A stretch of DNA of 64,000 bases, taken from Planctomycetota bacterium (GTDB lineage Bacteria > Planctomycetota > Phycisphaerae > UBA1845). The position numbers were made by a program, and so were the translations under genes. Under the pieces are notes generated by a model. The model saw nothing but the letters and a program-made list of their open reading frames with translations. It did not search any database and had not been told where the DNA came from. Below are positions 42,587-52,299 of the stretch, piece by piece; the stretch's first letter is position 1; every line of letters begins with the position of its first letter. The DNA is taken from the NCBI GenBank assembly GCA_016208685.1, contig JACQXM010000047.1:1-64000 (forward strand), read 5' to 3'.

Positions 42587-43984
42587 GTGACCGAAGCGGC
42601 CTTTCAGCAATGTATGTCCCCCGACTGCGGACGGCAGTACTCCCTCGACGAGGTGCTCTTTGCCTGCCGCGCCTGCGGGGCCCTGCTCGATATCCGCTAC
42701 GACTGGGCCCGGTGTACGTTGCCGCGCGGTTTGTCGGCTTTTGCGCCGCGACGGGAAACGGCCTGCGACGCGCCGGATGCGCGGCTGGATGCCAGCGGCG
42801 TCTGGCGCTTCCGCGAGCTGCTGCCCCTCGCACCGACGCCGGATCTCGTGACCATCGGTGAGGGACGCACGACACTCCAGACTGCGGATGAACTGGGCCG
42901 CTGCCTGGGCATGTCGCCGGGCCGTTTGTTCCTCCAGTACGAAGGCTTCAATCCCAGCGGCAGCTTCAAGGACAATGGGATGGCCGCGGCGTTCACCATC
43001 GCCCGCCGGCTCGGCCGGCAACGAGTGGCCTGCGCCTCGACGGGCAACACCAGCGCGTCGCTGGCGCTTTTCGCCGCGCACACCCGCTGCTCCAGCGGCG
43101 AACCCATGTCCGCGATCGTGTTCGTCGGCGGAGGGAAGATCGCCTACGGCAAACTGGCGCAGGCGCTCGACTATGGCGCGCGCACCATTCAGGTGGCCGG
43201 CGATTTCGATGCCTGCATGAGCCTCGTGTTGCGCTCCGCCGACCGCCTTGGTCTGTACCTGATGAACTCCGTGAATCCCTTCCGGCTGGAGGGCCAGAAG
43301 ACGATCATATACCGGGTGCTGGAGGGCCTGCACTGGGAGGTTCCGGATTGGATCGTCGTGCCGGGGGGGAACCTGGGGAACAGCAGCGCCTTCGGCAAAG
43401 CGTTCATGGAGCTGCGCGAGCTGAGGTGGATCGATCGCGTGCCGCGGCTGGCAGTGATCAACGCCGCCGGCGCCAACACGTTGTATCGGCTTCATGAAGA
43501 ACAGGGCCTGCGCTACAACGGCGGGAGGGTCGACCAGGGCGCGGTCAGCGGTTTTTACGAGCGCATGCGGGCGGAGGGTCGAACGGCGCGGACCGTCGCC
43601 TCGGCCATCGAGATCGCGGCGCCGGTGAATCTGCCCAAGGCACTGCGGGCGCTGGAAGTGATGAACGGGGTGGTGCGCCAGGTCGAAGATAGCGCCATCC
43701 TGGACGCCAAGGCTATGGTCGGCCGCTACGGGTACGGTTGCGAGCCCGCCAGCGCCGCGGCCGTGGCGGGCCTGGAGTTGCTGCTCAGCGAGGGCGTCGT
43801 GGGTCGAGATGAGCGCGTGGCGTGCGTTCTCACGGGGCATGCGCTCAAGGACCCGAATGCGACGGTGGAGTATCATTTCCAGGCCGCGGCATCCACGACC
43901 GGCCGGCGCTTCGCCAACCCGCCGCTGCCTTGCGCCGCCGACGTTGCGGCGATCGAAGCCATCCTGGCGGCGTGCGGAAGTTAG
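42587..43984 (+). CDS. thrC: Threonine synthase
   Basis: The 465-residue PLP enzyme converts O-phosphohomoserine to threonine. An N-terminal zinc-ribbon-like segment (CMSPDCGRQY and CRACGALLDI) precedes the fold. The PLP-lysine motif is NPSGSFKDNGM, the glycine loop is STGNTSASLALFAAH, and PGGNLGNSSAFGKAF binds phosphate. The start is GTG 42587, where the cysteine pairs begin; ribosome-site support is weak. Its TAG stop is the first three bases of the palindromic element at 43982. dapB follows 266 bases downstream. Confidence 0.9.
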   Translation: MTEAAFQQCMSPDCGRQYSLDEVLFACRACGALLDIRYDWARCTLPRGLSAFAPRRETACDAPDARLDASGVWRFRELLPLAPTPDLVTIGEGRTTLQTADELGRCLGMSPGRLFLQYEGFNPSGSFKDNGMAAAFTIARRLGRQRVACASTGNTSASLALFAAHTRCSSGEPMSAIVFVGGGKIAYGKLAQALDYGARTIQVAGDFDACMSLVLRSADRLGLYLMNSVNPFRLEGQKTIIYRVLEGLHWEVPDWIVVPGGNLGNSSAFGKAFMELRELRWIDRVPRLAVINAAGANTLYRLHEEQGLRYNGGRVDQGAVSGFYERMRAEGRTARTVASAIEIAAPVNLPKALRALEVMNGVVRQVEDSAILDAKAMVGRYGYGCEPASAAAVAGLELLLSEGVVGRDERVACVLTGHALKDPNATVEYHFQAAASTTGRRFANPPLPCAADVAAIEAILAACGS

Positions 43985-44109
43985 TGTAGTGTCTCGTTGA
44001 TCGTTAACCGTATCGCGCCGCGGGCGTGAAGCCCGCGCGGCCCCGCGAGCGCTGAAGGTCAGCCACGAGAGCGATCCACCTACGGTCAGGTAATTGCAAT
44101 ACACTACAC
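43982..44109. repeat. MITE-like palindromic element, copy B
   Basis: This copy has perfect 9-base terminal inverted repeats, GTGTAGTGT (43984-43992) and ACACTACAC (44101-44109). Inside are TTAACCGTATCG, the hairpin CGCGGGCGTGAAGCCCGCG, GAGAGCGATCC and TACGGTCAGGTAA, in the same order as copy A. No gene lies inside. Its first base is the last base of the thrC stop codon. Confidence 0.75.
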
Positions 44110-44250
44110 GCGCGGACGGACTTTTCGACCGTCGGGGTGGCGTTGTGCCGCAGTGGGATCGGCGCGGGCGGTAGGCTGGGCGCGGGGAACCCGAGGTGCG
44201 GTGACGGTTGGGCAGGGTGTAGAGCACGTGGGTCGGCTGAGGACCACATC

Positions 44251-45048
44251 ATGAAGATCATCGAGCTGGCGATCGCCGGCGCCGCGGGCCGCATGGGGAG
44301 ATCCTTGTTCGAACTCGCGGCGGGGGATGATCGCTTCCGTGTCGTGGCAGCGCTGGAGTCCGCGGAGCATCCGGCGGCACCGTCCGCCGGCCAGTGGCCT
44401 GGTCATGTGCCGCTCGCCTCGCGGCTGGAGACCCCTTGCGACGTGCTGATCGACTTCTCGGCACCGGCGGGCACCATGTACTGGCTTGAGGAGTGCGAGC
44501 GGCGCGGAGTGGCGATGATCATCGGCACCACCGGCCACGACGAACAGCAGGCCGCGCGGATCACCGCCGCGGCGCAACGCCTGGCGATCGTCCGTTCCGC
44601 GAACTTCAGCCTCGGCATCGCGCTGCTGTCGCACCTGGCAGGCCGCGTCGCCGCGATTTTAGGGCAGGAGTATGACATCGAGATCGTCGAGACGCACCAT
44701 CGGCACAAGAAGGACGCCCCCAGCGGGACGGCGCTGTTGCTTCTCGACAAAGTGCTGGCCGCTACCGGGCGCTCGCGCTCCGATGCCGTGTTCGGGCGGC
44801 AGGGACCGTCCGGTGAGCGCCCCTCCGGGCAGGTCGGGGTGCACGCCTTGCGCATGGGCGAGGTCGTGGGCGTCCACGAGATTCAATTTGCGTCCGCGGC
44901 GGAAACAGTGACCCTGCGGCATGCGGCGCACTCGAGAAAAGCCTTCGCGGCCGGGGCGTTGCGCGCGGCCGCCTGGGTCGTGGGGCGACCCCCAGGGCTC
45001 TACTGCCTTGGCGACGTGTTCGCCGACCTGGCGCGCGCAGTTCCGTAA
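44251..45048 (+). CDS. dapB: 4-hydroxy-tetrahydrodipicolinate reductase
   Basis: DapB reduces the ring product of DapA in the diaminopimelate and lysine pathway. The 265-residue protein has the dinucleotide motif GAAGRMG at the N-terminus, IGTTGHDEQQ, the signature ETHHRHKKDAPSGTAL holding the catalytic His-His and Lys, and HEIQFAS near the C-terminus. GAGGA precedes the ATG. Length is normal. It may be on its own transcript because the palindromic element separates it from thrC. Confidence 0.93.
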   Translation: MKIIELAIAGAAGRMGRSLFELAAGDDRFRVVAALESAEHPAAPSAGQWPGHVPLASRLETPCDVLIDFSAPAGTMYWLEECERRGVAMIIGTTGHDEQQAARITAAAQRLAIVRSANFSLGIALLSHLAGRVAAILGQEYDIEIVETHHRHKKDAPSGTALLLLDKVLAATGRSRSDAVFGRQGPSGERPSGQVGVHALRMGEVVGVHEIQFASAAETVTLRHAAHSRKAFAAGALRAAAWVVGRPPGLYCLGDVFADLARAVP

Positions 45049-45841
45049 CCAACCCTATCGACCGCGAAGCCCACGCCCACGCGCCACCGCCGGGGCGCTG
45101 ACGCGGGTTACGCCAGGGTCGCCCCGGGCCTCACTTCGGAAGGCACCCTACGACGCGGAATCCACGCCCACGCGCAGCGACTGGATCGCGCCCCGCATGA
45201 CCCGCAAGCCGGCGTTTGTGCCGACTACTCCGGCGGCCACGCCCACATAAGACAGTCTGAGCGCTGCGACAACCTCATGCTCACGGCGTTTTCGCCTCCT
45301 TCTCAACGGCCGCTAACCTGCCCCCAGCAGTCCGTGGTGGAGCGGCGTGCCACGGCGGTTCGGCGTCGTCATGCGGCGGATGGAGCCGGGCAAGCGGCTT
45401 GATCGTACGCTGCGCCTGGCAGCGCGCTGCGCGGGCCTCTGGAGGGCGTCACGGAGGGCGTGGATCGAATCCCAGCGGGTTCCATGGCCCCGAAGCGCTG
45501 CGGCGAGCCGGCTACACTGGGCCGTTCCGCGCGCCGCCTGAAAGTGCCGTACCGCCGCAAGGCGGCGTCTTGCTACGGACTGCCAGGGGTGTTTGACGGC
45601 GGGACCTTCTCCTGGACGGCGCCGAACGGCGTCGCCAACGTCAATGCCTTCGTGGCCGCGCCGCGAGGATAGAGCGGCAGGGATCGCGGATTCACCCGGC
45701 AAGAGGCCGACGGAGCCCATTTTCCGGCGGGTCGATTGAGTGTCCTTGGCCCGCCGGACAGCCATCGAATCGTCTCCGTTCTCGGCTCCGGTGGTAAGTC
45801 GCTTTGCGGCGCCGCCGCAGCCGGCCGCCTTCGTGTACGGC
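45049..45841. other. Long region without an assignable gene
   Basis: These 793 bases lie between the dapB stop and the end of the trp-aro operon. Frames are open on both strands but arginine-rich, without family resemblance, and with no ribosome site. One exception is on the minus strand: AAGGAGG (45301-45295) stands 10 bases before GTG 45284, which opens a 19-codon frame ending at 45225. That could be a micropeptide or chance. The region 45380-45640 may hold decayed coding sequence, but I cannot name it. Confidence 0.45.
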
Positions 45842-46873
45842 TCAGCTTCCACGCGCCGCGCCGGCGTCGTGAACCGCGTGCAGCCGCCGAACCAGGGCCG
45901 CGAAACCCGCGGTGGGGAGCGTCTGCTCGGCATCGGTGGCGGCGCGATCAGGCTCGGGGTGGACTTCGATCAGTAGTCCGCTGGCCCCGGCGGCGGCCGC
46001 CGCGAGCGCCAGAGGCGCGACGAGGTCGCGATGGCCCGCGGCGTGGCTGGGGTCGATGATGATCGGCAGATGCGTGCGGCGGCGAAGCACGGGCACGGCG
46101 GCGATGTCCAGTGTGTTGCGCGTGCTGGTCTCGAAGGTGCGAATGCCGCGTTCACAGAGCACCACGGAATCGTTGCCCGTGGCGAGGATGTATTCCGCGG
46201 ACATGAGCAATTCGTCCACGGTTGCCATCATGCCGCGCTTCAGCAGGACGGGACGCCCGGTCTCACCGACGGCGCGCAGAAGGGCGAAGTTCTGCATATT
46301 CCTGGCGCCGATCTGCAGCATGTCGGTGTGTTCCGCCACCACGGGTAGATCGTCGACGCTGAGGACCTCGGTTACGAAAGGCAGCGCGGTCACTTCTCGC
46401 GCTTCGGCGAGCAGCTCTAGACCTCGGACGCCCAATCCCTGGAAGGCATAGGGGCTGGTGCGGGGCTTGAAGGCCCCGCCGCGGAGCATGTCGGCGCCGG
46501 CATCGCGCACGGCGTGCGCCGCGGCCAGAAGCGTTTGGCGGTCTTCCACGGCGCACGGCCCGGCGATGACCGTTAGCGAGCCGTGTCCGATGCTGACACG
46601 TCGGGCGCCGCGCTCCCCACCCACGACCACCACACCGTCGGCGGACCGGAACTGCCGCGAGGTGAGCTTAATCCCCGAGGCCAGGGGCCGGACCTCCTCC
46701 ACGCCCGGCAACCCCCGGAACTGCCCGGTCAGCGTTGCGTCCTCGCTGGTGAGGGCAACCACGCGACGCCCGTCGGCGCGGGACAGGTAGGGCCGTAAAT
46801 CCTGACTCTCCGACAGCGCCAGAACCTGCGCCGTCTCCCTGAGGGTGGCCGTGGCCTTCATCAGGATCAACAC
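45842..46873 (-). CDS. aroF: DAHP synthase (3-deoxy-7-phosphoheptulonate synthase)
   Basis: This enzyme makes DAHP, the first step of the shikimate pathway. The 343-residue protein has an N-terminal ferredoxin/ACT-like domain (LMKATATLRETAQVLAL to VRPLASGIKLTSRQF, about 1-75) and a barrel with VIAGPCAVEDRQTLL, GGAFKPRTSPYAFQGLG, PVLLKRGMMATVDEL and IIIDPSHAAGHRD, the metal and PEP sites of type Ibeta enzymes. The start is GTG 46873 with AAAGGAG at the right distance. It overlaps the end of trpA by 7 bases, which supports membership of the trp transcript. Confidence 0.92.
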   Translation of the reverse strand: MLILMKATATLRETAQVLALSESQDLRPYLSRADGRRVVALTSEDATLTGQFRGLPGVEEVRPLASGIKLTSRQFRSADGVVVVGGERGARRVSIGHGSLTVIAGPCAVEDRQTLLAAAHAVRDAGADMLRGGAFKPRTSPYAFQGLGVRGLELLAEAREVTALPFVTEVLSVDDLPVVAEHTDMLQIGARNMQNFALLRAVGETGRPVLLKRGMMATVDELLMSAEYILATGNDSVVLCERGIRTFETSTRNTLDIAAVPVLRRRTHLPIIIDPSHAAGHRDLVAPLALAAAAAGASGLLIEVHPEPDRAATDAEQTLPTAGFAALVRRLHAVHDAGAARGS

Positions 46874-47976
46874 TGTCGTGCTCCTTTCACATGGCGCAAG
46901 GCGCGCCGCACCTGGACCAGGAAACGGCGCAGCTCGTCGTTGGACCGCCGCGCCGATCCGCGGCGCAGTATCTCCACCAGCGCACTGCCGATGATGACCC
47001 CATCGCAATGGCGGGCGGCGCGAGCGGCGCTGCGTGCATCCGCGATTCCGAACCCCGCGAGCACGGGACAACCGGCAACCGCTGATGCCCGAGCAAGGAA
47101 ACGAACGGTTTCCGATGAGATGCAATCGCGAACGCCCGTGACACCGGTCACGGTGACCGCGTAGAGGAAGCCCTGCGCCCGCCTGCCGATCCGGGTCAGG
47201 CGCGCGTCGGGAGTCGTGGGCGCGGCGAGGAGAATCCGCTGCAGCCCTCCGCGCCACAAACAGTCGATGACCTCCGGCAGCGGGGCCGGCGCGGCGTCAT
47301 GTTCGCCGCCGTGGGGCGCGGCCGTCTCTCGAGCGGCCTGCCCGGACCGCCTGCGCCGCGCCGACGCAGCCCCGGCCTGGTACACCTGGGTCGCACGGTG
47401 CTGCGTGCCGTTTGACGGCTCCCGGTCCGCCGACCGCGCCGGCTCCAGCGGCAGGTCTGGAATCACCAGTCCCCGAACACCGGCGGCGAGCGCATCTTGT
47501 GACAGCCGGCCACAACCATGCGCCAGAAGCGGATTGAGGTAACTCATCAGCACCACCGGGATGCGCGGTGAGGCGCCATGGATCAGCTCCAGGGCACGAC
47601 ACACGCCCACCCCGCGTTCCAGGCAATATTGGCCGGCGCTCTGAATCACCGGTCCGTCGGCAATCGGGTCGGAGAACGGAATGCCCACTTCGACGGCGTC
47701 GCAACCGGCGTCCTCCGCGCGGCGCAGGGCGTCGACGAATCTCGCGTCGCTGGGAAACCCGGCGACCAAGTAGGGCACGAAGGCCTTCCCGCCCGTGCCT
47801 TGCCGCGCGCGGATTGCTCGTTCCAGGCTCTGGTTCCCGGCGTGCGCCGCCGACGGCACGGTGCGTGCCTTGGAATCCGCGACTCGGTGCGCGGTCGGCA
47901 GGTCGGGCGCGACGCAGTCACGTCGTTGGTGCGCCGCGAGATCGAGGTCGGTTTGAACGGGTGCCGCCACTTCCAT
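46867..47976 (-). CDS. trpA: Tryptophan synthase alpha chain with two unusual inserts
   Basis: TrpA cleaves indole-3-glycerol phosphate to indole. The catalytic Glu96 and Asp107 are in EVGIPFSDPIADGP, and YLNPLLAHGC, GVRGLVIPDLP, LYAVTVTGVTG and GFGIADARSA are standard. At 369 residues it is about 100 longer than usual. An N-terminal extension of roughly 45 residues precedes the barrel, and about 50 extra residues (182-232, rich in Arg, Gly, Ala, His) interrupt the region after IPDLP. Both are in frame with normal flanking sequence. TGATG overlap with trpB gives tight coupling. Confidence 0.9.
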   Translation of the reverse strand: MEVAAPVQTDLDLAAHQRRDCVAPDLPTAHRVADSKARTVPSAAHAGNQSLERAIRARQGTGGKAFVPYLVAGFPSDARFVDALRRAEDAGCDAVEVGIPFSDPIADGPVIQSAGQYCLERGVGVCRALELIHGASPRIPVVLMSYLNPLLAHGCGRLSQDALAAGVRGLVIPDLPLEPARSADREPSNGTQHRATQVYQAGAASARRRRSGQAARETAAPHGGEHDAAPAPLPEVIDCLWRGGLQRILLAAPTTPDARLTRIGRRAQGFLYAVTVTGVTGVRDCISSETVRFLARASAVAGCPVLAGFGIADARSAARAARHCDGVIIGSALVEILRRGSARRSNDELRRFLVQVRRALRHVKGARQC

Positions 47977-49184
47977 CAACTCACTCTCTGCGCCGCCTCG
48001 GTGTCATCCTCGTGCATGGCGCGCATCGCGGTGTCCAGGTCCTTGTCGCCGCGCCCGGACAGATTCACGAGCAGGATCGACCCGCGCCGGCGCCGCCGTG
48101 CCTCCTTGCGGGCGCATGCCAGGGCGTGTGCGGACTCGAGCGCCGGCAGGATTCCCTCACAGCGGTAGCATTCGTGAAACGCAGCGAGCGCTTCGGCGTC
48201 GCGGACAGACTCTACGCGCAGGCGTCGGGCTTCCCGCAGGGCCGCCAGCTCCGGTCCGACCCCGGGGTAGTCCAGGCCCGCGGAGATGGAATGCGAAGCG
48301 GCGACCTGTCCCTGCCGGTCCTGAAGGACGAACGAATGCGCCCCGTGCAGCACACCGGGCCGTCCCGCGCCCAGGCTGGCCGCGTGCTCGCCGAGCCGCC
48401 AGGAACATCCGCCCGCCTCCACGCCGATCAGCTCCACCGCCCGATCGCGAACGAACGGATGCATGATCCCCAGGGCGTTCGATCCGCCGCCCACACAGGC
48501 GATGATCGCATGCGGCAAGCGCCCGGCGAGGCGGCGGGTCTGTCTCCGCGCCTCACGACCGATCCGCGCGGCAAAGGTGCGAACCAGCAGCGGATAGGGG
48601 TGCGGGCCGACGGCCGAGCCGATCAGGTAATGCGTGGTGCGGACATTGGTAACCCAATCGCGAAGGGCTTCGTTGGTGGCGTCCTTGAGCGTCCGCGTCC
48701 CGGAAAGAACGGGTACGACTCGAGCGCCCAGGAGCCGCATTCTCGACACGTTGGGCCGTTGCCGCTCCACGTCCACCGCGCCCATGTACACGGTGCAGGA
48801 AAGGTCCAGCAGGGCGCAGACGCAGGCCGTGGCGACTCCATGCTGCCCGGCGCCGGTCTCGCACACGATTCGCCGCCTACCCGCCATCTCTGCCAGCAGC
48901 CCCTGCCCCAGCGCGTTCAGAACTTTGTGCGCTCCGGTGTGGTTGAGGTCCTCCCGTTTGAGCAGCACGCGGCACCTGCCGCCCCAGGCATCGGCGAGCC
49001 GCGGCGCCTCATACAAGGGCGTGGGGCGGCCGGCCCAGCTTCTGAGGAGTTCTTCGTAGCGCCTGCGGAAGGCCGGCGTGGGCAAGACCTGCCGCCGGAG
49101 GCCCTCCAGTTCTTGCAAGGCGGACATCACGGTTTCGGGAACGAACTGTCCGCCGAACCTCCCGAACCAACCGTTGCGTCCCAT
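47976..49184 (-). CDS. trpB: Tryptophan synthase beta chain
   Basis: TrpB condenses indole with serine using PLP. The 402-residue protein has [19 protein letters not shown] with the PLP lysine, the phosphate loop [38 protein letters not shown] and the C-terminal [11 protein letters not shown]. Length matches the family. Its start overlaps trpF by 58 bases and its stop overlaps trpA, so translation is coupled along this part of the operon. Confidence 0.96.
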   Translation of the reverse strand: MGRNGWFGRFGGQFVPETVMSALQELEGLRRQVLPTPAFRRRYEELLRSWAGRPTPLYEAPRLADAWGGRCRVLLKREDLNHTGAHKVLNALGQGLLAEMAGRRRIVCETGAGQHGVATACVCALLDLSCTVYMGAVDVERQRPNVSRMRLLGARVVPVLSGTRTLKDATNEALRDWVTNVRTTHYLIGSAVGPHPYPLLVRTFAARIGREARRQTRRLAGRLPHAIIACVGGGSNALGIMHPFVRDRAVELIGVEAGGCSWRLGEHAASLGAGRPGVLHGAHSFVLQDRQGQVAASHSISAGLDYPGVGPELAALREARRLRVESVRDAEALAAFHECYRCEGILPALESAHALACARKEARRRRRGSILLVNLSGRGDKDLDTAMRAMHEDDTEAAQRVS

Positions 49185-49816
49185 CGACGCACCTCCTCGA
49201 CAAACTGAGTCAACCGTTCCGGATCCTTGCGTCCCGGCGACGCCTCCACGCCCGAAGCCACATCCACCCCGCGGGGCCGAAACGCCGCCAGCCGTTCGTA
49301 CACGTTCTCACCGTTCAGGCCTCCGGCGAGCACGGGCCGCGCCGGGGGTGCGAGTACCGCTACGGAACGACCCACCGCCCGAAGAGCTCCCGCGCCCGCG
49401 CCTGCCGACCGGCCGCTTGCCGGCCGCGAGCCATCCACGACGACGTACCCCGACCAGGACCCGCAGAACCGCCGCCAGGCATCCACGGCGTTCGGGTCGC
49501 CGGCGGCGATGGCGGGCAGCACGTTCAGGCCCCGCCCCCGCAGCGCGCGGGCCACGCTCAGGTCGTATGTCTGCACGCCCAGGCACCCGATGAACCGCGC
49601 CAGGTCCGTCACCAGGTCGGCGGGTTCGTCGAGCCAGACGCCGACCGTGGTGACACCGGGCGGCACGCGCGTGATGACATCGCGTGCCACGCGTGGATCG
49701 CAGAACCTCGTGCTCGCCTCGTGCAGCACGAACCCCAATGCGTTGGCACCGAGACGCGCCGCGAGCAGGGCATCCTCGATGCAGGTAATTCCGCAAATCT
49801 TGATCCAGGTCGCCAT
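49127..49816 (-). CDS. trpF: Phosphoribosylanthranilate isomerase
   Basis: The 229-residue barrel has IKICGIT with the catalytic Cys8, [23 protein letters not shown] and the phosphate-binding [16 protein letters not shown]. The usual catalytic Asp lies in YVVVDG. A loop near residues 130-145 is alanine/glycine-rich. The C-terminal 20 residues extend past the fold because the frame overlaps trpB. Confidence 0.92.
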   Translation of the reverse strand: MATWIKICGITCIEDALLAARLGANALGFVLHEASTRFCDPRVARDVITRVPPGVTTVGVWLDEPADLVTDLARFIGCLGVQTYDLSVARALRGRGLNVLPAIAAGDPNAVDAWRRFCGSWSGYVVVDGSRPASGRSAGAGAGALRAVGRSVAVLAPPARPVLAGGLNGENVYERLAAFRPRGVDVASGVEASPGRKDPERLTQFVEEVRRWDATVGSGGSADSSFPKP

Positions 49817-49823
49817 GATTCAG

Positions 49824-50648
49824 CTAGCGACGAGCAGCGCCTGTCTCGCCCTCGTGCCACCCGGCGGCACCTGCCAGCAACCGGCCGATCAGGGCGGCGG
49901 GGTCGGCGCAGCGCATCAGGGCTTCGCCCACCAGCACCGCATCCGCTCCCGCCTCGAGAGCGGCCCGAACGTCGTCGGGGGCGCGAATGCCGCTTTCCAG
50001 CACGCAAAGCCGGTCCTCCGGGATGAACCGCACCGCGCGCAGGGCCCCGTCGAAATCCACTTCGAGAGTATTTAGGTCGCGACTGTTGACGCCGACGATC
50101 GCAGCGCCCGCCTCGCAGGCGGCCTCCGCTCCCCGCGTGCCGTGCGCTTCCACGAGTGTCTCGATCCCCAGACTCCCCGCGAAGCCGACCAGTTGGTGCA
50201 GCCGCGCCACGTCAAAGCCCGCGGCAATCAGAAGCACCGCATCGGCGCCCAGTGCGGCTGAGACCTCCAGGTCGTATTCGTTCACGATGAAGTCCTTTCG
50301 CAGCAAGGGCCGGTGCGTGGCGGACCGGGCCGTCGCCAGGTCGTCGATGGAACCCGCGAACCACTGCGATTCGGTCAACACCGAAACCGCCGCGGCGCCT
50401 GCGTCGGCGTACAATCGTGCGCGCTCCGCCACGCCAACACCTGGGCAAAGGGGGCCGCGGGACGGTGATGCCCGCTTGATCTCCGCGATCAAGGCCGGGC
50501 GCCGCGCGGAGCGAATTGCCGCCGAGAAGGCCCCGGGCGGCCGCCGCGGCGCCGGTTTGGACCGCAGGACCGCCAGCAGGTCCTCGCGCCTCCAGCGCTC
50601 GACGCGGTGATGGGCCTCGGCGAACGCGAGGTCCAGGAACCCGCTCAT
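49824..50648 (-). CDS. trpC: Indole-3-glycerol-phosphate synthase
   Basis: The 274-residue barrel closes the indole ring. Landmarks are LIAEIKRASPSRG (catalytic Lys), VSVLTESQWFAGS, LRKDFIVNEYDLEVSAALGADAVLLI (second Lys), VGVNSRDLNTLEVD, LESGIRAPDDV and AVLVGEALMR. The start is ATG 50648, with a strong GGAGGTGG site. Its ATGA overlaps the trpD stop. Confidence 0.94.
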   Translation of the reverse strand: MSGFLDLAFAEAHHRVERWRREDLLAVLRSKPAPRRPPGAFSAAIRSARRPALIAEIKRASPSRGPLCPGVGVAERARLYADAGAAAVSVLTESQWFAGSIDDLATARSATHRPLLRKDFIVNEYDLEVSAALGADAVLLIAAGFDVARLHQLVGFAGSLGIETLVEAHGTRGAEAACEAGAAIVGVNSRDLNTLEVDFDGALRAVRFIPEDRLCVLESGIRAPDDVRAALEAGADAVLVGEALMRCADPAALIGRLLAGAAGWHEGETGAARR

Positions 50649-51730
50649 GATCCACCTCCTGCGTCGCCGCGAGCCCGCCGCAGGGCCAGCAACAGTTCGT
50701 GCCCCTGCCCGCGGTCGAGGCCGGCGGCGCATCGCTCGCATCCGTCCCGCAGACCGTCGGCTCGCCCAGCGGCCCACAGCGCCAGACCGGCATTCATCAC
50801 CACGGCGTCGCGCGCCGCCCCGCGCTCACCCGCGATGATGCGGGCCGCGATCCCGGCGTTGGTCGCCGCGTCGCCGCCGCGCAGCGCGACGGCGTCACAG
50901 CACGACAGCCCGCCGTCCTCGGCCACCAGAACGAAGGGGCGAATTCGACCCGCCTCGAGCGCCAGGACCTGGTTCGGGCCGCAGGGAACCAGTTCGTCGA
51001 TCCCGCCGGGGCCGGTGGGCAGAAACATCCGCCGCACTCCCAACCGCAGCGCCGCTTCGGCGAGTACCCGCGCCGCGGATTCGTTGAACGTCCCGACAAC
51101 CTGCACCGCCGGCCGGGCCGGGTTGCACAACGGGCCGATCAGGTTGAACCACGTGGGACCGCGCACGACGCGCCGCGCCGCCCGGACCCACGGCGCCGCC
51201 GGGAGAAAGCGCGGCGCGAACAGGAAAGCAAACCGATGTCGGCGGAGCGATTCCTTGGGGGACTCGAGGGGTGGGTCGGTGGTTACTCCCAACGCTTCGA
51301 GCAAATCGGCGCTGCCCACTCCCCCGGACGAGGACCGGTTGCCATGCTTGGCCACCGGTTGTCCGGCGGCAGCGACCACCAAAGCTGCAACCGTGGAGAT
51401 GTTGAACGTGGCGGAGTGGTCCCCTCCCGTGCCACAGGTGTCCATGACTGCGAAGGGAACGTGCAACGGGGATTGGAGGTTTCGCACCGCCCGGGCGCTG
51501 CCCACCACTTCCTCGACGCTCGCCCCCTTCGCCGCGCCGAGTTGCAGGTACTCGGTCAGCTCAGCGGCGGACAGGCGACGGGCGTAGATAAGCTCCATCA
51601 TCCGCCGCGCATGCGCCTCGGAAAGTGACCGCCGGCGACGGAGTTTCGTCAGGCTCAGGCCGATGAACCTCGCGTCGTCACGCGCCGCCTCGACGCCTGC
51701 GCTCGGGCGTTGGGAATGTCGCGCGATCAT
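50645..51730 (-). CDS. trpD: Anthranilate phosphoribosyltransferase
   Basis: The 361-residue enzyme transfers phosphoribose to anthranilate. It has the PRPP loop DTCGTGGDHSATFNIST, KHGNRSSSGGVGSADLLEALG, the GPTWFNLIGPLCNPAR segment for anthranilate, and the Asp/Glu metal pair near VAEDGG. Both ends overlap neighbours by 4 bases (ATGA). Confidence 0.94.
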   Translation of the reverse strand: MIARHSQRPSAGVEAARDDARFIGLSLTKLRRRRSLSEAHARRMMELIYARRLSAAELTEYLQLGAAKGASVEEVVGSARAVRNLQSPLHVPFAVMDTCGTGGDHSATFNISTVAALVVAAAGQPVAKHGNRSSSGGVGSADLLEALGVTTDPPLESPKESLRRHRFAFLFAPRFLPAAPWVRAARRVVRGPTWFNLIGPLCNPARPAVQVVGTFNESAARVLAEAALRLGVRRMFLPTGPGGIDELVPCGPNQVLALEAGRIRPFVLVAEDGGLSCCDAVALRGGDAATNAGIAARIIAGERGAARDAVVMNAGLALWAAGRADGLRDGCERCAAGLDRGQGHELLLALRRARGDAGGGS

Positions 51731-52299
51731 GGGCGGTTCTCCTGCACGAAGTTCCGGAGGAGCTTCCCGCCCTCCGGTGTCAGAATGCTCTCGGGGTGAA
51801 ACTGAACGCCGAAGGTAGGGTGGCGGCGATGAGCGACGCCCATGATGAGTCCATCGCTGGTGAACGCCGTGACCTCGAGCTCGGACGGCAGCCCCTCCTC
51901 GTCGATGACCAGCGAGTGGTACCGGCCGGCGGCAAAGGGGCTGCGAATGCCGCGAAACAGCGGGGTCGAGTCGTGGTAGATGCCGCTGGGCTCGCCGTGC
52001 CGCGGCGCCGGCGCGCGTGCGATGCGGGCGCCGTACGCCAGCCCGATCGCCTGGTGCCCGAGACAGACGCCGAGGATGGGCACGGTCGGGCCCGCGCCTC
52101 GCACCAGGTCGAGGCAGATGCCCGCCTCACGTGGATGCCCGGGGCCGGGTGAGATGACAATGTGCGATGGATCAAGGGCGCGAACGTCGGCGAGCGAGAG
52201 GGCGTCGTTGCGCCGTACTTCGACCTCGGCTCCCTGCGATCGCAGCTCGTCAACGAGATTGAAGGTGAAAGAGTCGTAGTTGTCGACGACGAGGATCAT
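51727..52299 (-). CDS. trpG: Anthranilate synthase glutamine amidotransferase subunit
   Basis: The 190-residue subunit supplies ammonia to TrpE. VVDNYDSFTFNLVDEL opens the fold, the nucleophile is in GVCLGHQAIG, and the His-Glu pair is in FGVQFHPESI. VISPGPGHP is the oxyanion strand. Length is typical of TrpG/PabA. Its start overlaps the trpE stop by 4 bases. It could also serve a PabB, but none is seen here. Confidence 0.94.
   Translation of the reverse strand: MILVVDNYDSFTFNLVDELRSQGAEVEVRRNDALSLADVRALDPSHIVISPGPGHPREAGICLDLVRGAGPTVPILGVCLGHQAIGLAYGARIARAPAPRHGEPSGIYHDSTPLFRGIRSPFAAGRYHSLVIDEEGLPSELEVTAFTSDGLIMGVAHRRHPTFGVQFHPESILTPEGGKLLRNFVQENRP

Noticed and set aside
44137-44250. Longer dapB start
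   Set aside because: The dinucleotide motif must lie near the N-terminus and GAGGA supports ATG 44251.
45313-45933. 206-residue minus-strand frame
   Set aside because: It is arginine- and alanine-rich with no family resemblance, and it overlaps the end of aroF.
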